From NCBI GenBank assembly GCA_045636385.1, contig JAZTXK010000048.1, forward strand, positions 1-64,000: 64,000 nt of DNA, read 5' to 3'. Each line of letters begins with the position of its first letter. The stretch's first letter is position 1. A program made the translations under genes and the position numbers. This document shows positions 1-8,251 of the stretch, piece after piece. The notes under the pieces were generated by a model. The model saw only the letters and a list, made by a program, of their open reading frames with translations. It made no database searches and was not told where the DNA came from. The DNA comes from CAG-390 sp045636385. GTDB lineage: Bacteria > Bacillota > Clostridia > Oscillospirales > CAG-272.

Positions 1-165
1 CGCGCCGTCCGCGGACGGCGCGGGGTGAAGGAGCGAAAACCACCCACAATGGGTGGTTTTACTCCTTCCAGAATGTCGGCGGGGCGCCGCCATTCCGAAG
101 CACAAAGAGAGTTTCGCGCTCTGCGGAGCGCGACTTAAGGAACTTTTTGAAAAAAGTTCCTTAAG
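1..165. repeat. Cluster of five consecutive hairpins
   Basis: Non-coding stretch downstream of the sulfatase gene. It opens with a perfect 22-bp palindrome (1-22). A nested hairpin follows at about 28-68 (GAAGGAG, then AAAACCACCC, pairing with GGGTGGTTTT and CTCCTTC). Smaller hairpins lie at about 72-95 and 108-133. A long hairpin at 134-165 has CTTAAGGAACTTTTT arms. Some of these may terminate sulfatase transcription, but the density of stems resembles the composite intergenic repeats at 24351 and 29752. Confidence 0.6.
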
Positions 166-208
166 AAACCTCAAAAACTTTCTCGCTGTTTTCGTTTTTT
201 GTTTATGC

Positions 209-1633
209 TTAATAACGACCAATCCTTGTCTGTCCCGGTCTCTGCACGACCGCAGAAACGTCAAAGGACTTTTTCAGCATATTGAACCTGATCTCGGTGT
301 AGGCGGGATCATACCAGAGGTTATGCTCCTCGCAGGGATCTTCGTCCATATCGTAAAGCTCGCCCGTTTCGATTCCGTGGTAGACCACGAGCTTATATCG
401 GCGGTCGCGGAACATCGTCGCGTAAGCGGCGGGTCTGCCGGGGCCGAGGCAGGACCAATAATACTCGGTGCGGACGTAGTCGCGCTCGATTCCCTCGCCG
501 CCGTCGGCAGAGAGCGCGGCGCAGAGCGAGTGACCGTGCGTATCGGGGAACTCAATGCCGCAAAGCTCCGCTATCGTGGGCGCGATATCGGTATATTCGG
601 TAATTCCCTTCACCACCTTGCCCGAGGCAAACCGCGCGGGGCAGGAGAAGATCAGCGGCACGCGCACCGCGCCGTCGTAGAATCGGCATCCCTTATGCGT
701 CAGACCGTGGTCGCCGAGCATTTCGCCGTGGTCGGAGGAGAAGATTATAACGGTATCATCGCGCAGACCGAGCTCGTCGATGACGTCGATAATTCTGCCG
801 TAATGCATGTCAACGATCTCGCAAGTGCCGTAATAGGACGCCTTATTGCGGCGCATCACGTCATCGGGCGGGTTGACGCCCTTCGACTGATGGTACGCAA
901 GCGCGAGCTGTTCGCCGAGCGTGTAATCGGATTCGTTAAAGATCGGGTCGGGTATATTACGAGCGAGGTACTTTTCGACGAGGTGCGTCGGCGCATCGTA
1001 GGGCGGATGCGGATCGAAGCAGTTGACCGAAAGCAGCCACGGCTCGTCCGACTCGGAACGCTCGCGGATGAACTTTTCGGCTTCCTCCGCCATCCACGCG
1101 GTCTGGCGAAGCTCGACGGGCGCATCCTCGCGGTACCAGAAATAATCGCTCTTGCCGCTGTCGTTGGTCATAATGTCGCGGAAGTTGATGCCCTTGCGCT
1201 TCAGCCACTCGCGGTATTCGTTGACGCCCGATTCCATCTGGTGACCGCCCGAGAGGCTGTAGATGAAGGTCGAGTAACCATCCTCACCGCGCTCCTCGTA
1301 GCCGCGCCACGCGGTCGTGATGTGGAGCTTGCCGATGTTACCGCAATGATAACCCGCGTCGGCGAGTGCTTTTGTGATGAGAGTGCAATGCTCGGGCAGG
1401 TTGTCGCCGCCGAGGATGTTGGCATTGATCGACGAGGGATATTTTCCCGTCAAAAAGCTCGATCGGCTGGGAGTGCAAACGGGATTCTGCACGTAAGCCT
1501 TGTCAAAGGCAACGCCCTCGCGGCAGAGCCTGTCAAGATTCGGAGTGTCAATATATTCGTTGCCGAGCGCGCGGATGGTATCGTACCTCTGCTGATCGGC
1601 GCAAAGCCAAAGAATATTCGGTCGTTTTTTCAT
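209..1633 (-). CDS. Type I (formylglycine-dependent) sulfatase
   Basis: 474-aa cytoplasmic-looking arylsulfatase-family hydrolase that would cleave sulfate esters from a carbohydrate or similar substrate. The motif C53-T-P-S-R57 is the cysteine-type formylglycine site. The N-terminal ADQQR segment and a later SSDHGEMLGDHG segment are the usual metal-binding stretches. There is no signal peptide, so the substrate would be imported first. The start is supported by AGAGGGGA a few bases upstream. A sulfatase-maturing radical SAM enzyme is required for this family but is not in the window. The gene stands alone with hairpins downstream. Family assignment is firm; substrate unknown. Confidence 0.93.
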   Translation of the reverse strand: MKKRPNILWLCADQQRYDTIRALGNEYIDTPNLDRLCREGVAFDKAYVQNPVCTPSRSSFLTGKYPSSINANILGGDNLPEHCTLITKALADAGYHCGNIGKLHITTAWRGYEERGEDGYSTFIYSLSGGHQMESGVNEYREWLKRKGINFRDIMTNDSGKSDYFWYREDAPVELRQTAWMAEEAEKFIRERSESDEPWLLSVNCFDPHPPYDAPTHLVEKYLARNIPDPIFNESDYTLGEQLALAYHQSKGVNPPDDVMRRNKASYYGTCEIVDMHYGRIIDVIDELGLRDDTVIIFSSDHGEMLGDHGLTHKGCRFYDGAVRVPLIFSCPARFASGKVVKGITEYTDIAPTIAELCGIEFPDTHGHSLCAALSADGGEGIERDYVRTEYYWSCLGPGRPAAYATMFRDRRYKLVVYHGIETGELYDMDEDPCEEHNLWYDPAYTEIRFNMLKKSFDVSAVVQRPGQTRIGRY

Positions 1634-1693
1634 TTTACTGTCCCCTCTTGTTTGTTGGTTATATTATAACATACTGCGCCCGTTTTTTCAATA

Positions 1694-1722
1694 TTGACCG
1701 CGAATAAAAAATGTGATATAAT
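1694..1722 (+). promoter_or_regulatory. Sigma-A promoter
   Basis: TTGACC (1694-1699), a 17-bp spacer and TATAAT (1717-1722), just upstream of the DUF3916-like gene and divergent from the sulfatase. Confidence 0.75.
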
Positions 1723-1741
1723 TAAACAGGAGGTGGTATTT

Positions 1742-2254
1742 ATGATTTATTCCGACAGAAAAAAGTCAAGAGGTCAACCGCGAAAACTCAACGCCCTCTG
1801 TCGCAGAATTGATGAATTTCTTCCTTTTATGCAAAGAGAATGCAAATACGAGCATTTTCACGTTCCCTGCGACGGTTTTTTGGAGCATCCAAAGACCTCA
1901 TCAAAGATCAAAACCTCTTTCTGCACCAAATGGCTTGATACCGCAGAAAAATATATTGCACAGAAACCCGCGGGATTGAATTTTTGCCGCGTGGTTGCGG
2001 CAATTTGTCCCGATCATTTATGGGGTTCGCAAATAATTATTTTTTATGACCAAGAATATTATGATTGGTTTTTCACGCGCGGCGACACACCCGACGAGAC
2101 TTGGACTCCGATAAAGAACGATGCACGTTCATTCGCAAATGAGCGCAACATCAAAACACCGCTTTCGGAACGGGGATATACACACGGATATACCGAAGGG
2201 GAAACTTACGCCGAAGACGAGATCTGGTTTTACGGAGAAATACCCGAATCTTGA
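1742..2254 (+). CDS. DUF3916-like protein
   Basis: 170-aa soluble protein without signal peptide or membrane segment. The pattern RGQPRKLN near the start, then HFHVPCDGFLEHPKTS, a central VVAAICPDHLWGSQIIIF stretch and an aromatic-rich C-terminal part reads like the DUF3916 family known from Bacilli and Clostridia, whose function is unknown. I chose ATG 1742 because AGGAGG sits just upstream; an in-frame start at 1694 lies inside the promoter. Single gene with its own promoter. Confidence 0.7.
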   Translation: MIYSDRKKSRGQPRKLNALCRRIDEFLPFMQRECKYEHFHVPCDGFLEHPKTSSKIKTSFCTKWLDTAEKYIAQKPAGLNFCRVVAAICPDHLWGSQIIIFYDQEYYDWFFTRGDTPDETWTPIKNDARSFANERNIKTPLSERGYTHGYTEGETYAEDEIWFYGEIPES

Positions 2255-2346
2255 TTAAATCTTAGTTAAAAGAACTATTTCCGCGCTAATTTTACGCGCA
2301 AACGGCGAATGCAACCGCTGGTTGCGCGAATTCCACCTATTATTGG

Positions 2347-2375
2347 TTGAAATCGCGACTGTTTTATGCTATAAT
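2347..2375 (+). promoter_or_regulatory. Sigma-A promoter
   Basis: TTGAAA (2347-2352), a 17-bp spacer and TATAAT (2370-2375), about 33 bp before the XRE membrane regulator start. Confidence 0.75.
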
Positions 2376-2408
2376 TAGGTCGAAATCAAACGAAAGGTGA
2401 TCTACCAA

Positions 2409-3338
2409 ATGGATAAAGTTACTACGCTTGGCGAAAGGATCAATAAATACCGCACCGCGCGGGGACTTTCACAGCTCGAGCTTTCCGAGCTGCTCGACGT
2501 CTCGCGCCAGTCGATCTCGAAGTGGGAGACAGACGTTGCCGTCCCCGAGCTTTCAAAGCTCGTGAAGATGGCAGAAGTTTTCGGAATAAGCCTCGACGAG
2601 CTTGTGCTTGGAAAAACATCGGAAGAAACGCAACCGACCGCCACTCCCGAACCCACTCCCGCCGTCCCGATCGCGGAAATACGCGAGCGTAGCCGCGTCA
2701 AGCTCGGATTCGGTTTTACCTTCCTCGGTGTCGGAATTCTGCTTTCATTCCTCATTTTACTTCTTGCGGGCGACTTTCTCGCCGCGCTCATTCTCTTCGT
2801 TCCCTTCGGCGTTTCGGCGTTTTTCTGCCTCAAGCAGTTCCGCCGCGCCGCACTTTGGTGCGTTGAGGCTTGGTATTGCTGGTTCGCGGCGTATTTCTAT
2901 TACGGAACGGGCGTGCATTGGAACGCGTGGCTGCCGCGGCTCTTCCACATAGCCACTCTCGGAATCGATATACAGACGGTTCTCTCCTTCGGCTTCTTCC
3001 TTCTGCTCGTTTTCTTCATTTTTATGACGGTTTTCGTGCATCGCAAGGAAGAGTTCGAATATTCGAAGAAGAAACACGTCGTCCTCGCCGTGGTGACAGC
3101 GATTGCGATTCCGTTAAAGCATCTCGTTCTTTGGCTTTCGAGCGCATTTTGGTTCTACGTTATCGGCAAAGGCGACGGCGAATACTACACCCGCGTGATC
3201 TTAATGAATTACCGCGCACTTATCCCAACACTCGAATTCCTCATAGACCTCGCCTTCACCGTCACCTTCACCGCTTGCCTTGTTCCGACATTTTATTGGA
3301 TACGCAGATCGGTTAAGGAAAAGCGGACAAAAAACTGA
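2409..3338 (+). CDS. XRE-family regulator with C-terminal membrane domain
   Basis: 309-aa protein. An N-terminal helix-turn-helix of the XRE type (LGERINKYRTARGLSQLELS, then SRQSISKWETDVAVPELSKL) covers about residues 5-65 and would bind DNA. A Thr/Pro-rich linker (about 75-90) leads to roughly six hydrophobic segments, so the DNA-binding domain is tethered to the membrane. This design is common in Clostridia and is often tied to sensing of envelope-active compounds. ATG 2409 follows GAAAGGTGA; a GTG at 2397 overlaps that ribosome site. Monocistronic: own promoter, terminator at 3358. Target genes unknown; the adjacent ECF operon is a possible but untested one. Confidence 0.85.
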   Translation: MDKVTTLGERINKYRTARGLSQLELSELLDVSRQSISKWETDVAVPELSKLVKMAEVFGISLDELVLGKTSEETQPTATPEPTPAVPIAEIRERSRVKLGFGFTFLGVGILLSFLILLLAGDFLAALILFVPFGVSAFFCLKQFRRAALWCVEAWYCWFAAYFYYGTGVHWNAWLPRLFHIATLGIDIQTVLSFGFFLLLVFFIFMTVFVHRKEEFEYSKKKHVVLAVVTAIAIPLKHLVLWLSSAFWFYVIGKGDGEYYTRVILMNYRALIPTLEFLIDLAFTVTFTACLVPTFYWIRRSVKEKRTKN

Positions 3339-3357
3339 TCTGCAACCCAACATACCC

Positions 3358-3384
3358 AACAGCGGCGTTCTGCCGCTGTTTTTT
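3358..3384 (+). terminator. Intrinsic terminator
   Basis: AACAGCGGC pairs with GCCGCTGTT around a short loop and runs into T-rich sequence, after the XRE regulator. Confidence 0.85.
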
Positions 3385-3385
3385 A

Positions 3386-3414
3386 TTGACAAAAAACACC
3401 CTATATGTTATAAT
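3386..3414 (+). promoter_or_regulatory. Consensus sigma-A promoter for the ECF operon
   Basis: Perfect TTGACA (3386-3391), a 17-bp spacer and perfect TATAAT (3409-3414), 30 bp before the ECF start. Suggests the sigma/anti-sigma pair is made constitutively and controlled after translation. Confidence 0.85.
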
Positions 3415-3443
3415 AAAATATATACCATCTTGGGAGAGCAACT

Positions 3444-3998
3444 ATGTTACTATTCCTTATGCTTATCGCGGAGGATGATCATCGCGATAAGATTTTATGG
3501 CTTTTTGAAACGTATCACGATAATATGCTCCGATATGCGCGGAGCCTTTTGGCGTTGTACGGTAAGAAAAGATATCTACGCCACAGCGAGGATATCGTTC
3601 AGAACGCTTTTGAGAAGATCACCAAATTCATAGACAGAATCGACACCTCTCTGCCCGAAAAGGTTATCGGCGGCTATCTGATGACGATCGTCAAGCACGA
3701 GGTTGCCGAATTCATAAAAAAAGAGCGGAACGATCTGTCTCTCGATGATATGTTAACAATTTGTGAAGATTGCAATTATCTTGAAGAATTTTCGAAAAAA
3801 GACCTGTATAAAAGAGCAGTGGGCGAGATTGAGAGGATGGAGCCCATCTACCGCGACGTTATGATACTGAAATTCATCGAGGAAAAGACCGCGAAAGAGA
3901 TCGCGAGCGAGCTCGGCATCCCCGAAAAGACGGTGTATACCCGCCTTTCCCGCGCGCTGGCGAAGCTGAGAGAAAAATTCAAGGATGAGGTGCTTTAA
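3444..3998 (+). CDS. ECF-type sigma-70 factor (module i)
   Basis: 184-aa extracytoplasmic-function sigma factor. Region 2 spans about residues 15-85 (YHDNMLRYARSLLALYG, then the HSEDIVQNAFEKI helix). Region 4 is the C-terminal helix-turn-helix (TAKEIASELGIPEKTVYTRLSRALAKL, about 148-175). It would direct RNA polymerase to a dedicated promoter set. Its closest relative in the window is the sigma factor at 38348, which shares the MLLFL-type N-terminus and the same partner family. Its stop overlaps the next start as TAATG, so the partner is translationally coupled. Candidate target: the element at 4774. Confidence 0.93.
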   Translation: MLLFLMLIAEDDHRDKILWLFETYHDNMLRYARSLLALYGKKRYLRHSEDIVQNAFEKITKFIDRIDTSLPEKVIGGYLMTIVKHEVAEFIKKERNDLSLDDMLTICEDCNYLEEFSKKDLYKRAVGEIERMEPIYRDVMILKFIEEKTAKEIASELGIPEKTVYTRLSRALAKLREKFKDEVL

Positions 3999-4684
3999 TG
4001 GAAATTGAACTCAAAAATATAACCGAAGCGGAGAAGGCAGCGCTTGCCGACGAATACGACAAAGCGCTCAGCTTCTGCGCGGACGAAAGCGCGGAATACT
4101 CGCTCTCGCACTACGGAAAAATGAAGAAAATAATCGGCACGCGCCCCACTCCTTGCGCGAGTATAAGAAGAAAGAGATCGCGCATCGCCGCCGTCCTTGT
4201 CGCCGCAACGATGTTGATCGCCCTCGTCGGATGCACCGCCGCCGTCTACAAGCAGCAGATCGGTGATTTCTTTACCGAAATCTATGAAAATCACATCAAA
4301 GGAAGCTTTTCGGACGAGACCGATGTCAACAATCAGTTCATAGATGAATACTATACGTTGACCTACATTCCCGAGGGGTACCAGATTGCCGATGAAAAGT
4401 TCGGCAGTTTAGTAGCAAGAAGTGTTTGGTATAATACTGATGGGAACAAGATGATTTTAATCCAAGTACCTATTAAATCAATAAACTATTTTATCAATAA
4501 TGAAATTGGTATAACCGACGTCATAGAGGTTGGTGAATACACTGTATATTGCCGGAGCACAGTTGATACATATTGCTGTATTTGGAACAATAAAGAATAT
4601 GCATTTGAACTTTATTTTGACAATGAAATAAGCGAAGAGGAGATAATTCATATTATATCAAAAATCATGCCACTCAAAAAATAA
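3998..4684 (+). CDS. DUF4367 membrane protein, probable anti-sigma factor (module i)
   Basis: 228 aa. A cytoplasmic N-terminal part of about 60 residues is followed by one membrane segment (about 63-82, IAAVLVAATMLIALVGCTAA) and an extracytoplasmic DUF4367-type domain with the hallmark YYTLTYIPEGYQ at about 115-126. Being coupled to an ECF sigma gene and membrane-anchored points to an anti-sigma role. The N-terminus lacks an obvious HxxxCxxC zinc anti-sigma motif. It shares the TM-adjacent [EQ]QIG[DN]FF segment with the homologue at 37677. Function is inferred from position and architecture. Confidence 0.8.
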   Translation: MEIELKNITEAEKAALADEYDKALSFCADESAEYSLSHYGKMKKIIGTRPTPCASIRRKRSRIAAVLVAATMLIALVGCTAAVYKQQIGDFFTEIYENHIKGSFSDETDVNNQFIDEYYTLTYIPEGYQIADEKFGSLVARSVWYNTDGNKMILIQVPIKSINYFINNEIGITDVIEVGEYTVYCRSTVDTYCCIWNNKEYAFELYFDNEISEEEIIHIISKIMPLKK

Positions 4685-4773
4685 TTGTTATAATATGTAA
4701 CATCTTACAAATATTATACAATCCAAGCCGATTTTTTTAGTTTTTTCAAAAAAATAAAAAATTTTTTATAAAG

Positions 4774-4807
4774 TTGAAGAATAATGTGAAAAACGGCAGT
4801 ATATATA
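4774..4807 (+). promoter_or_regulatory. Candidate ECF-dependent promoter, copy 1
   Basis: TTGAAG (4774-4779), exactly 20 bp, then TATATATA (4800-4807), preceded by a TTTTTTCAAAAAA tract. The 20-bp spacer is too long for sigma-A. The same arrangement recurs at 9774 (+) and 37600 (-). It sits between the DUF4367 gene and the first secreted gene, so it may be the target of the neighbouring ECF factor. Confidence 0.5.
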
Positions 4808-4871
4808 AGCGAAGAAACAAAATCAGAACAAAAATCATTATCATTGTTTCTTTAGAAAGGATTGTATTACT

Positions 4872-5294
4872 ATGAAAAAGTTCACCAAACTTCTCACCCT
4901 CCTACTCACGGTAGCGACATTTTGCACATTCGTTTTGCCGCTTTTTGCAAGCGCTGAAGATGGGATAACCCCGTATTATGTCACCACCGATAATTGTTCA
5001 TGCGCTTTTGTTGCTTCAAACGGCAAAGGTGTAGCGGCTGTATTATACAATGCATATAGCAACGTATTCTCCTATGCATCTGTCACGGTAAAAATTCAGA
5101 AGCGCTTCCTCGGCATATTCTGGTCAACGGTTGACGAGTGGACGGAGACCTGCTACGACGTCAACGGATACGTTGAAAATTCAACTGACCTCGAAGACAC
5201 CGGAACTTACCGCGCCGTCTTCACCGTCGAGATCTACGGCATAGACGGCTCGGTGGACACAATCGAGGATAAGATCACCTCAACCTACGAATAA
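4872..5294 (+). CDS. Secreted 140-aa protein (unit 1, gene A)
   Basis: Unrecognised exported protein. It has a clear signal peptide (KK, a hydrophobic core, then ASA as likely cleavage site near residue 28) and a mature region of about 110 residues. The mature part is rich in beta-prone stretches and holds three cysteines. It ends in EIYGIDGSVDTIEDKITSTYE; that C-terminus recurs as remnants at 7432 and 13661. It is the only intact A gene in the array, directly downstream of the putative ECF promoter. No catalytic motif seen. Could be a ligand, bacteriocin-like peptide or surface protein. Confidence 0.8.
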   Translation: MKKFTKLLTLLLTVATFCTFVLPLFASAEDGITPYYVTTDNCSCAFVASNGKGVAAVLYNAYSNVFSYASVTVKIQKRFLGIFWSTVDEWTETCYDVNGYVENSTDLEDTGTYRAVFTVEIYGIDGSVDTIEDKITSTYE

Positions 5295-5341
5295 TTTACA
5301 AAAATTATTCGCGAGAGGGGTGAGTCCGATGTTCAGATAAG
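5281..5341 (+). repeat. Array intergenic repeat, copy 1
   Basis: Block covering the end of gene A and downstream sequence (ATTATTCGCGAGAGGGG, then TGAGTCCGATGTTCAG). It is nearly identical to 7497-7560 and, after an internal deletion, to 9868-9920. It marks the duplication boundaries of the array. Confidence 0.85.
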
Positions 5342-5402
5342 GCTCAAGCGGCACTTTGGTGCAATCTTTTTTCAAAAAACGAACCTTATCAACTTCAGGT
5401 AC

Positions 5403-5431
5403 TTGAGAAATACCGAAAAACATCTTATAAT
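5403..5431 (+). promoter_or_regulatory. Sigma-A promoter of unit 1 gene B
   Basis: TTGAGA (5403-5408), 17 bp, TATAAT (5426-5431). The start codon is only 15 bp past the -10, so the predicted 5' leader is about 8-10 nt and the GGAG ribosome site falls at the transcript start. Confidence 0.75.
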
Positions 5432-5446
5432 AAAGGAGAAATCAAA

Positions 5447-5944
5447 ATGAAAAACTTTAAAAGAATCATTTCCTTCGTGATGGCTATGATCATCTTCACT
5501 TCTTTCTGTTGCCTTAACAGCGGTGCGGAATTCCGTAATTTCTATGAATCAGGCACGAAATATAAAATGTTCACTTACAATGATGACAATCTGTCAGAAG
5601 CATGTGCCTCTATAACAAATTGGGGATATGACGAGGAAGATAACGATCTTTTCGCAGAAACTTGGGCGCACAGCGGCGGAATTGCGAATTGTAGAGCGCT
5701 TTGTGCTGTATCCGGTGTGTCTGTTCTTTTGGACGATTATACAGGAAGATCCGGTGAAAGTGAAATATTTTATCTCTACGGTGCTGAGTGGATGTACGCA
5801 TATCACGAAGGTGGTCAATATGATGATTTCGATCACTGCGTCATTGGATTCGATACTTCACATAAAGTATATGTCATTCAGTATATTAATGGCTTTATTG
5901 ATAGCCAATACGGTGACACTTTCTATATAGGTACTTCATCTTAA
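5447..5944 (+). CDS. Secreted 165-aa protein (unit 1, gene B)
   Basis: Exported protein of unknown function. The signal peptide (KNFKRIISFVMAMIIF core, cut near NSGA, residues 1-27) is almost the same as in the B genes at 7663 and 10021, while the mature parts share little beyond a short A-x-ITxW motif. This copy has extra cysteines (SEACAS, NCRALCAV). It is followed by a GC hairpin and then lipoprotein gene C. Conserved export signal with a divergent mature part suggests a fast-evolving secreted factor. Function not assigned. Confidence 0.8.
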   Translation: MKNFKRIISFVMAMIIFTSFCCLNSGAEFRNFYESGTKYKMFTYNDDNLSEACASITNWGYDEEDNDLFAETWAHSGGIANCRALCAVSGVSVLLDDYTGRSGESEIFYLYGAEWMYAYHEGGQYDDFDHCVIGFDTSHKVYVIQYINGFIDSQYGDTFYIGTSS

Positions 5945-5948
5945 TATA

Positions 5949-5972
5949 TTTCCCCCTCGACTGAGGGGGAAA
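5949..5972 (+). other. B-C intergenic hairpin, unit 1
   Basis: TTTCCCCCTC pairs with GAGGGGGAAA. No T-run follows. Units 2 and 3 have hairpins in the same place, so it may set the B:C transcript ratio by partial termination or by protecting the upstream mRNA. Confidence 0.6.
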
Positions 5973-5998
5973 TTAATAAATATGCGAGGTATATTCAA

Positions 5999-7402
5999 AT
6001 GAAACGAATGTTTTACGCACTTTTGATGGTTTTCATATTATGTATCTTGATTACTTCCTGCACGAGCATATACTTTGAATTGCCGGAAGATGACATCAAT
6101 TCGTCCTTAAATGTCGATACGAATAAAGAATATTTCACCACGGGAGCTGTACTCTCAAAAGGAAATATTAGTGAAGGCGTTTTTTATAACGGGTATTGGA
6201 TATACAGAGAAGTACAGGAGTACAGGTACAACTATCTACGCGCTGACGGTAAAATCGTGACGTCGTCGCCCACTCAGTTAGCCCGTTTTGTCAAAGTAAA
6301 CGCCGCAACCGGTGTGGTTTCAAGTCTATGTCTTGATCCTGTATGCAATCATTCCGTAGGTTCGGGGTGCATAATGATCTGCCCCAAAGGCGGCATTCCG
6401 GTTATTCAGGGCTTAGTCGGCGATAACATTCTTTTTACGTACGGAATCCGTGATGAAATCTACGGAACTGTAAACCAATCTTACTTATACAATCTGAAAA
6501 CCGGCGAAGCCAACACTATTTTTGCTCAAAATATGGAAGGGGATATCTTGACGAAATATTCTTCAAGATATATCTTCGGCGACACTTATTACGTTGTTAA
6601 AAATATTCTGGATTTTTCGGAGACCGATTATGATCCTGCAGACCGGGTTCCTCTCTCGTTCTATACCCCAAAGACAGTCAGCATCCTTTGTGAATACGAT
6701 TTTAAAAAGAACAATATAAAAGAATTGTTCGAAATCCCCGAGGATTATTCGTTATGCATCGTCAGCAGCGAGAGATTTTTCTTCAGTACTCCCGAAAACG
6801 AGATATATTCCTGCTATTACAGCGGAAAAAATATGAAGAAAGAAAAGATTCTCGACTTTTCTCCGGAATATGTGTGCGGAACCTATGCCTATTCTGTCGA
6901 TTACGAAACTTACAAAATAGTGATATATGACCTGTTAAACAACAAAAAATTCGCACTTCAAAATGAAGTAAGATCTACTTATTATACGATAACGGACGCG
7001 GGCATTATCAAGAACGATCTTTCGGTTCTCGATGAATACCGAAGGATTCAAAGCAGTTACGATGAACTTAAGGAACAGGGAATAACGCCGACTGCCGCCG
7101 ATCACGATAAACTCTGCAGAAAGGTCCGCTGCAGCGGAGTAACGCAGATCTGGAAGTGGAGACACGACGGTAGCAATCCTGAAATGATATTTGAAATTGA
7201 TAAATCACTGGTAAATATACTTTTTGCAACCGATGATTATCTCTATGGTTTTGTCTACCGCGCCGATCCCAATAATAATTTCGAAGAAATGCCGTATGAG
7301 AATGAAGGCAGAAGCTATATCGACCTCAAAACAGGCGAGATTACGCCGATTCCCTATCTTGAGTTGATCATTCCCGACCTTGTTGAGCAGCCAGGGAACT
7401 AA
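5999..7402 (+). CDS. Propeller-like lipoprotein (unit 1, gene C)
   Basis: 467-aa predicted lipoprotein. The signal peptide ends in ILITSC with the lipidated Cys at 21. The mature protein carries repeated blocks of the type x-YNLKTGE / YDFKKNxxKELFEIP / SYIDLKTGEITPIP, the look of a beta-propeller of the DUF5050 kind, although I cannot confirm blade number. Residues 111-128 hold C-L-D-P-V-C-N-H-S...C...C, shared by all six paralogues in the window. It is closest to the copy at 12206 (same FYNGYWIYREVQEY-like segment). ATG follows GCGAGG. Likely an extracytoplasmic binding or sensing protein; the ligand is unknown. Confidence 0.85.
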   Translation: MKRMFYALLMVFILCILITSCTSIYFELPEDDINSSLNVDTNKEYFTTGAVLSKGNISEGVFYNGYWIYREVQEYRYNYLRADGKIVTSSPTQLARFVKVNAATGVVSSLCLDPVCNHSVGSGCIMICPKGGIPVIQGLVGDNILFTYGIRDEIYGTVNQSYLYNLKTGEANTIFAQNMEGDILTKYSSRYIFGDTYYVVKNILDFSETDYDPADRVPLSFYTPKTVSILCEYDFKKNNIKELFEIPEDYSLCIVSSERFFFSTPENEIYSCYYSGKNMKKEKILDFSPEYVCGTYAYSVDYETYKIVIYDLLNNKKFALQNEVRSTYYTITDAGIIKNDLSVLDEYRRIQSSYDELKEQGITPTAADHDKLCRKVRCSGVTQIWKWRHDGSNPEMIFEIDKSLVNILFATDDYLYGFVYRADPNNNFEEMPYENEGRSYIDLKTGEITPIPYLELIIPDLVEQPGN

Positions 7403-7431
7403 TTTATCATTATTTCTCATAGTAACTCGCG

Positions 7432-7509
7432 ATGTTCATAGTCGAGATCTACGGCATAGACGGTTCGGTCGACACGATCGAGGACAAGATCACCTCAACC
7501 TACGAATAA
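7432..7509 (+). pseudogene. Remnant of gene A (unit 2)
   Basis: The last 22 codons of an A gene (VEIYGIDGSVDTIEDKITST plus YE and stop) are intact and nearly identical to 4872-5294. Everything upstream, including the signal peptide, is gone. A chance ATG opens a 25-codon frame, but no ribosome site is evident. The silent changes relative to the intact copy suggest it was once coding. Confidence 0.85.
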
Positions 7510-7620
7510 TTTACAAAAATTATTCGCGAGAGGGGTGAGTCCGATGTTCAGGTAAGCCGCGTCCGTTACGTTCCGAAAGCAAAAACTTCGGAATAACACA
7601 ACTTTGTCAACGCAACCGCT
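7497..7620 (+). repeat. Array intergenic repeat, copy 2
   Basis: Starts inside the A remnant and continues through GCGAGAGGGG and a CCGAAAG...CTTCGG hairpin to the B promoter. From about 7524 it is nearly identical to 9882-10020, so units 2 and 3 share the whole B upstream region. Confidence 0.85.
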
Positions 7621-7648
7621 TGACAGATCACAAAAAATATCTTATAAT
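7620..7648 (+). promoter_or_regulatory. Perfect sigma-A promoter of unit 2 gene B
   Basis: TTGACA (7620-7625), 17 bp, TATAAT (7643-7648). The ATG at 7663 lies 15 bp after the -10, leaving a leader of roughly 8 nt. Confidence 0.85.
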
Positions 7649-7662
7649 TAAGTAGAAAGAAA

Positions 7663-8193
7663 ATGAAAAAATTCAAAAGAATTATTTCCCTCGCGATGGC
7701 TATGATCATCTGCGCGTCGTTTTTGCTCGTAAATAGCGGAGCGGCATGGTATGAATACACCGTGGGAAGTGTAGATATGAGATCTGACTATACTGACGCA
7801 ACTGCGTATATTGAAATTACCGAATGGCCGCAGGATACCGGTGGTACGGATCTTAAGGCAGGTACTATAGCTTGCACAGAGGGATATATCGATAACTTAG
7901 GTGATCGTTTCGTAACTTTTAGTGTATACGTTCACCTCGGAATAACGCTTGAAGATTATTTCTCATACAGCAGGGATCTGACCGTTGATTGGGACGGTGA
8001 AGAAGATTTTGCCGAGGCAATGATAGATGCAAGTGATTATCCGTTGGGAGAGCCTTATTATGCAATTATCGACTTGGGCTCGGTTCACGAAGTTACGGTA
8101 ACCATATATACCAGATTTGATCGTGACTACGTCTGGTGCGACCCCGAACCTTTTCAGGACGGAGATTTGGTAGTATTCGGAATATCTTACTGA
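7663..8193 (+). CDS. Secreted 176-aa protein (unit 2, gene B)
   Basis: The signal peptide matches the other B proteins (KKFKRIISLAMAMIICASF, cut near NSGA). The mature part is about 150 residues and acidic, with TAYIEITEWPQDTGGTDLKA near its start; the copy at 10021 has a parallel AYVYITDWAEEENTTDLSA. The rest looks all-beta, ending in DLVVFGISY. It is preceded by a consensus promoter at very short distance and followed by a GC hairpin and a C lipoprotein. No known domain recognised; function unknown. Confidence 0.8.
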   Translation: MKKFKRIISLAMAMIICASFLLVNSGAAWYEYTVGSVDMRSDYTDATAYIEITEWPQDTGGTDLKAGTIACTEGYIDNLGDRFVTFSVYVHLGITLEDYFSYSRDLTVDWDGEEDFAEAMIDASDYPLGEPYYAIIDLGSVHEVTVTIYTRFDRDYVWCDPEPFQDGDLVVFGISY

Positions 8194-8200
8194 TCGTTAT

Positions 8201-8223
8201 CCCCCGCGGCTTTGCCGCGGGGG
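8201..8223 (+). other. B-C intergenic hairpin, unit 2
   Basis: CCCCCGCGGC pairs with GCCGCGGGGG around a TTT loop. No U-tract follows, and AAAGGAGG of the next gene comes shortly after. Confidence 0.7.
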
Positions 8224-8251
8224 AGCACGCAACACCAAAGGAGGCAATATT

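Noticed and set aside
53..1669. 538-codon open frame on the plus strand opposite the sulfatase
   Set aside because: Antisense shadow of a high-GC3 gene; no ribosome site and no recognisable domain, while the minus strand is a clear sulfatase.
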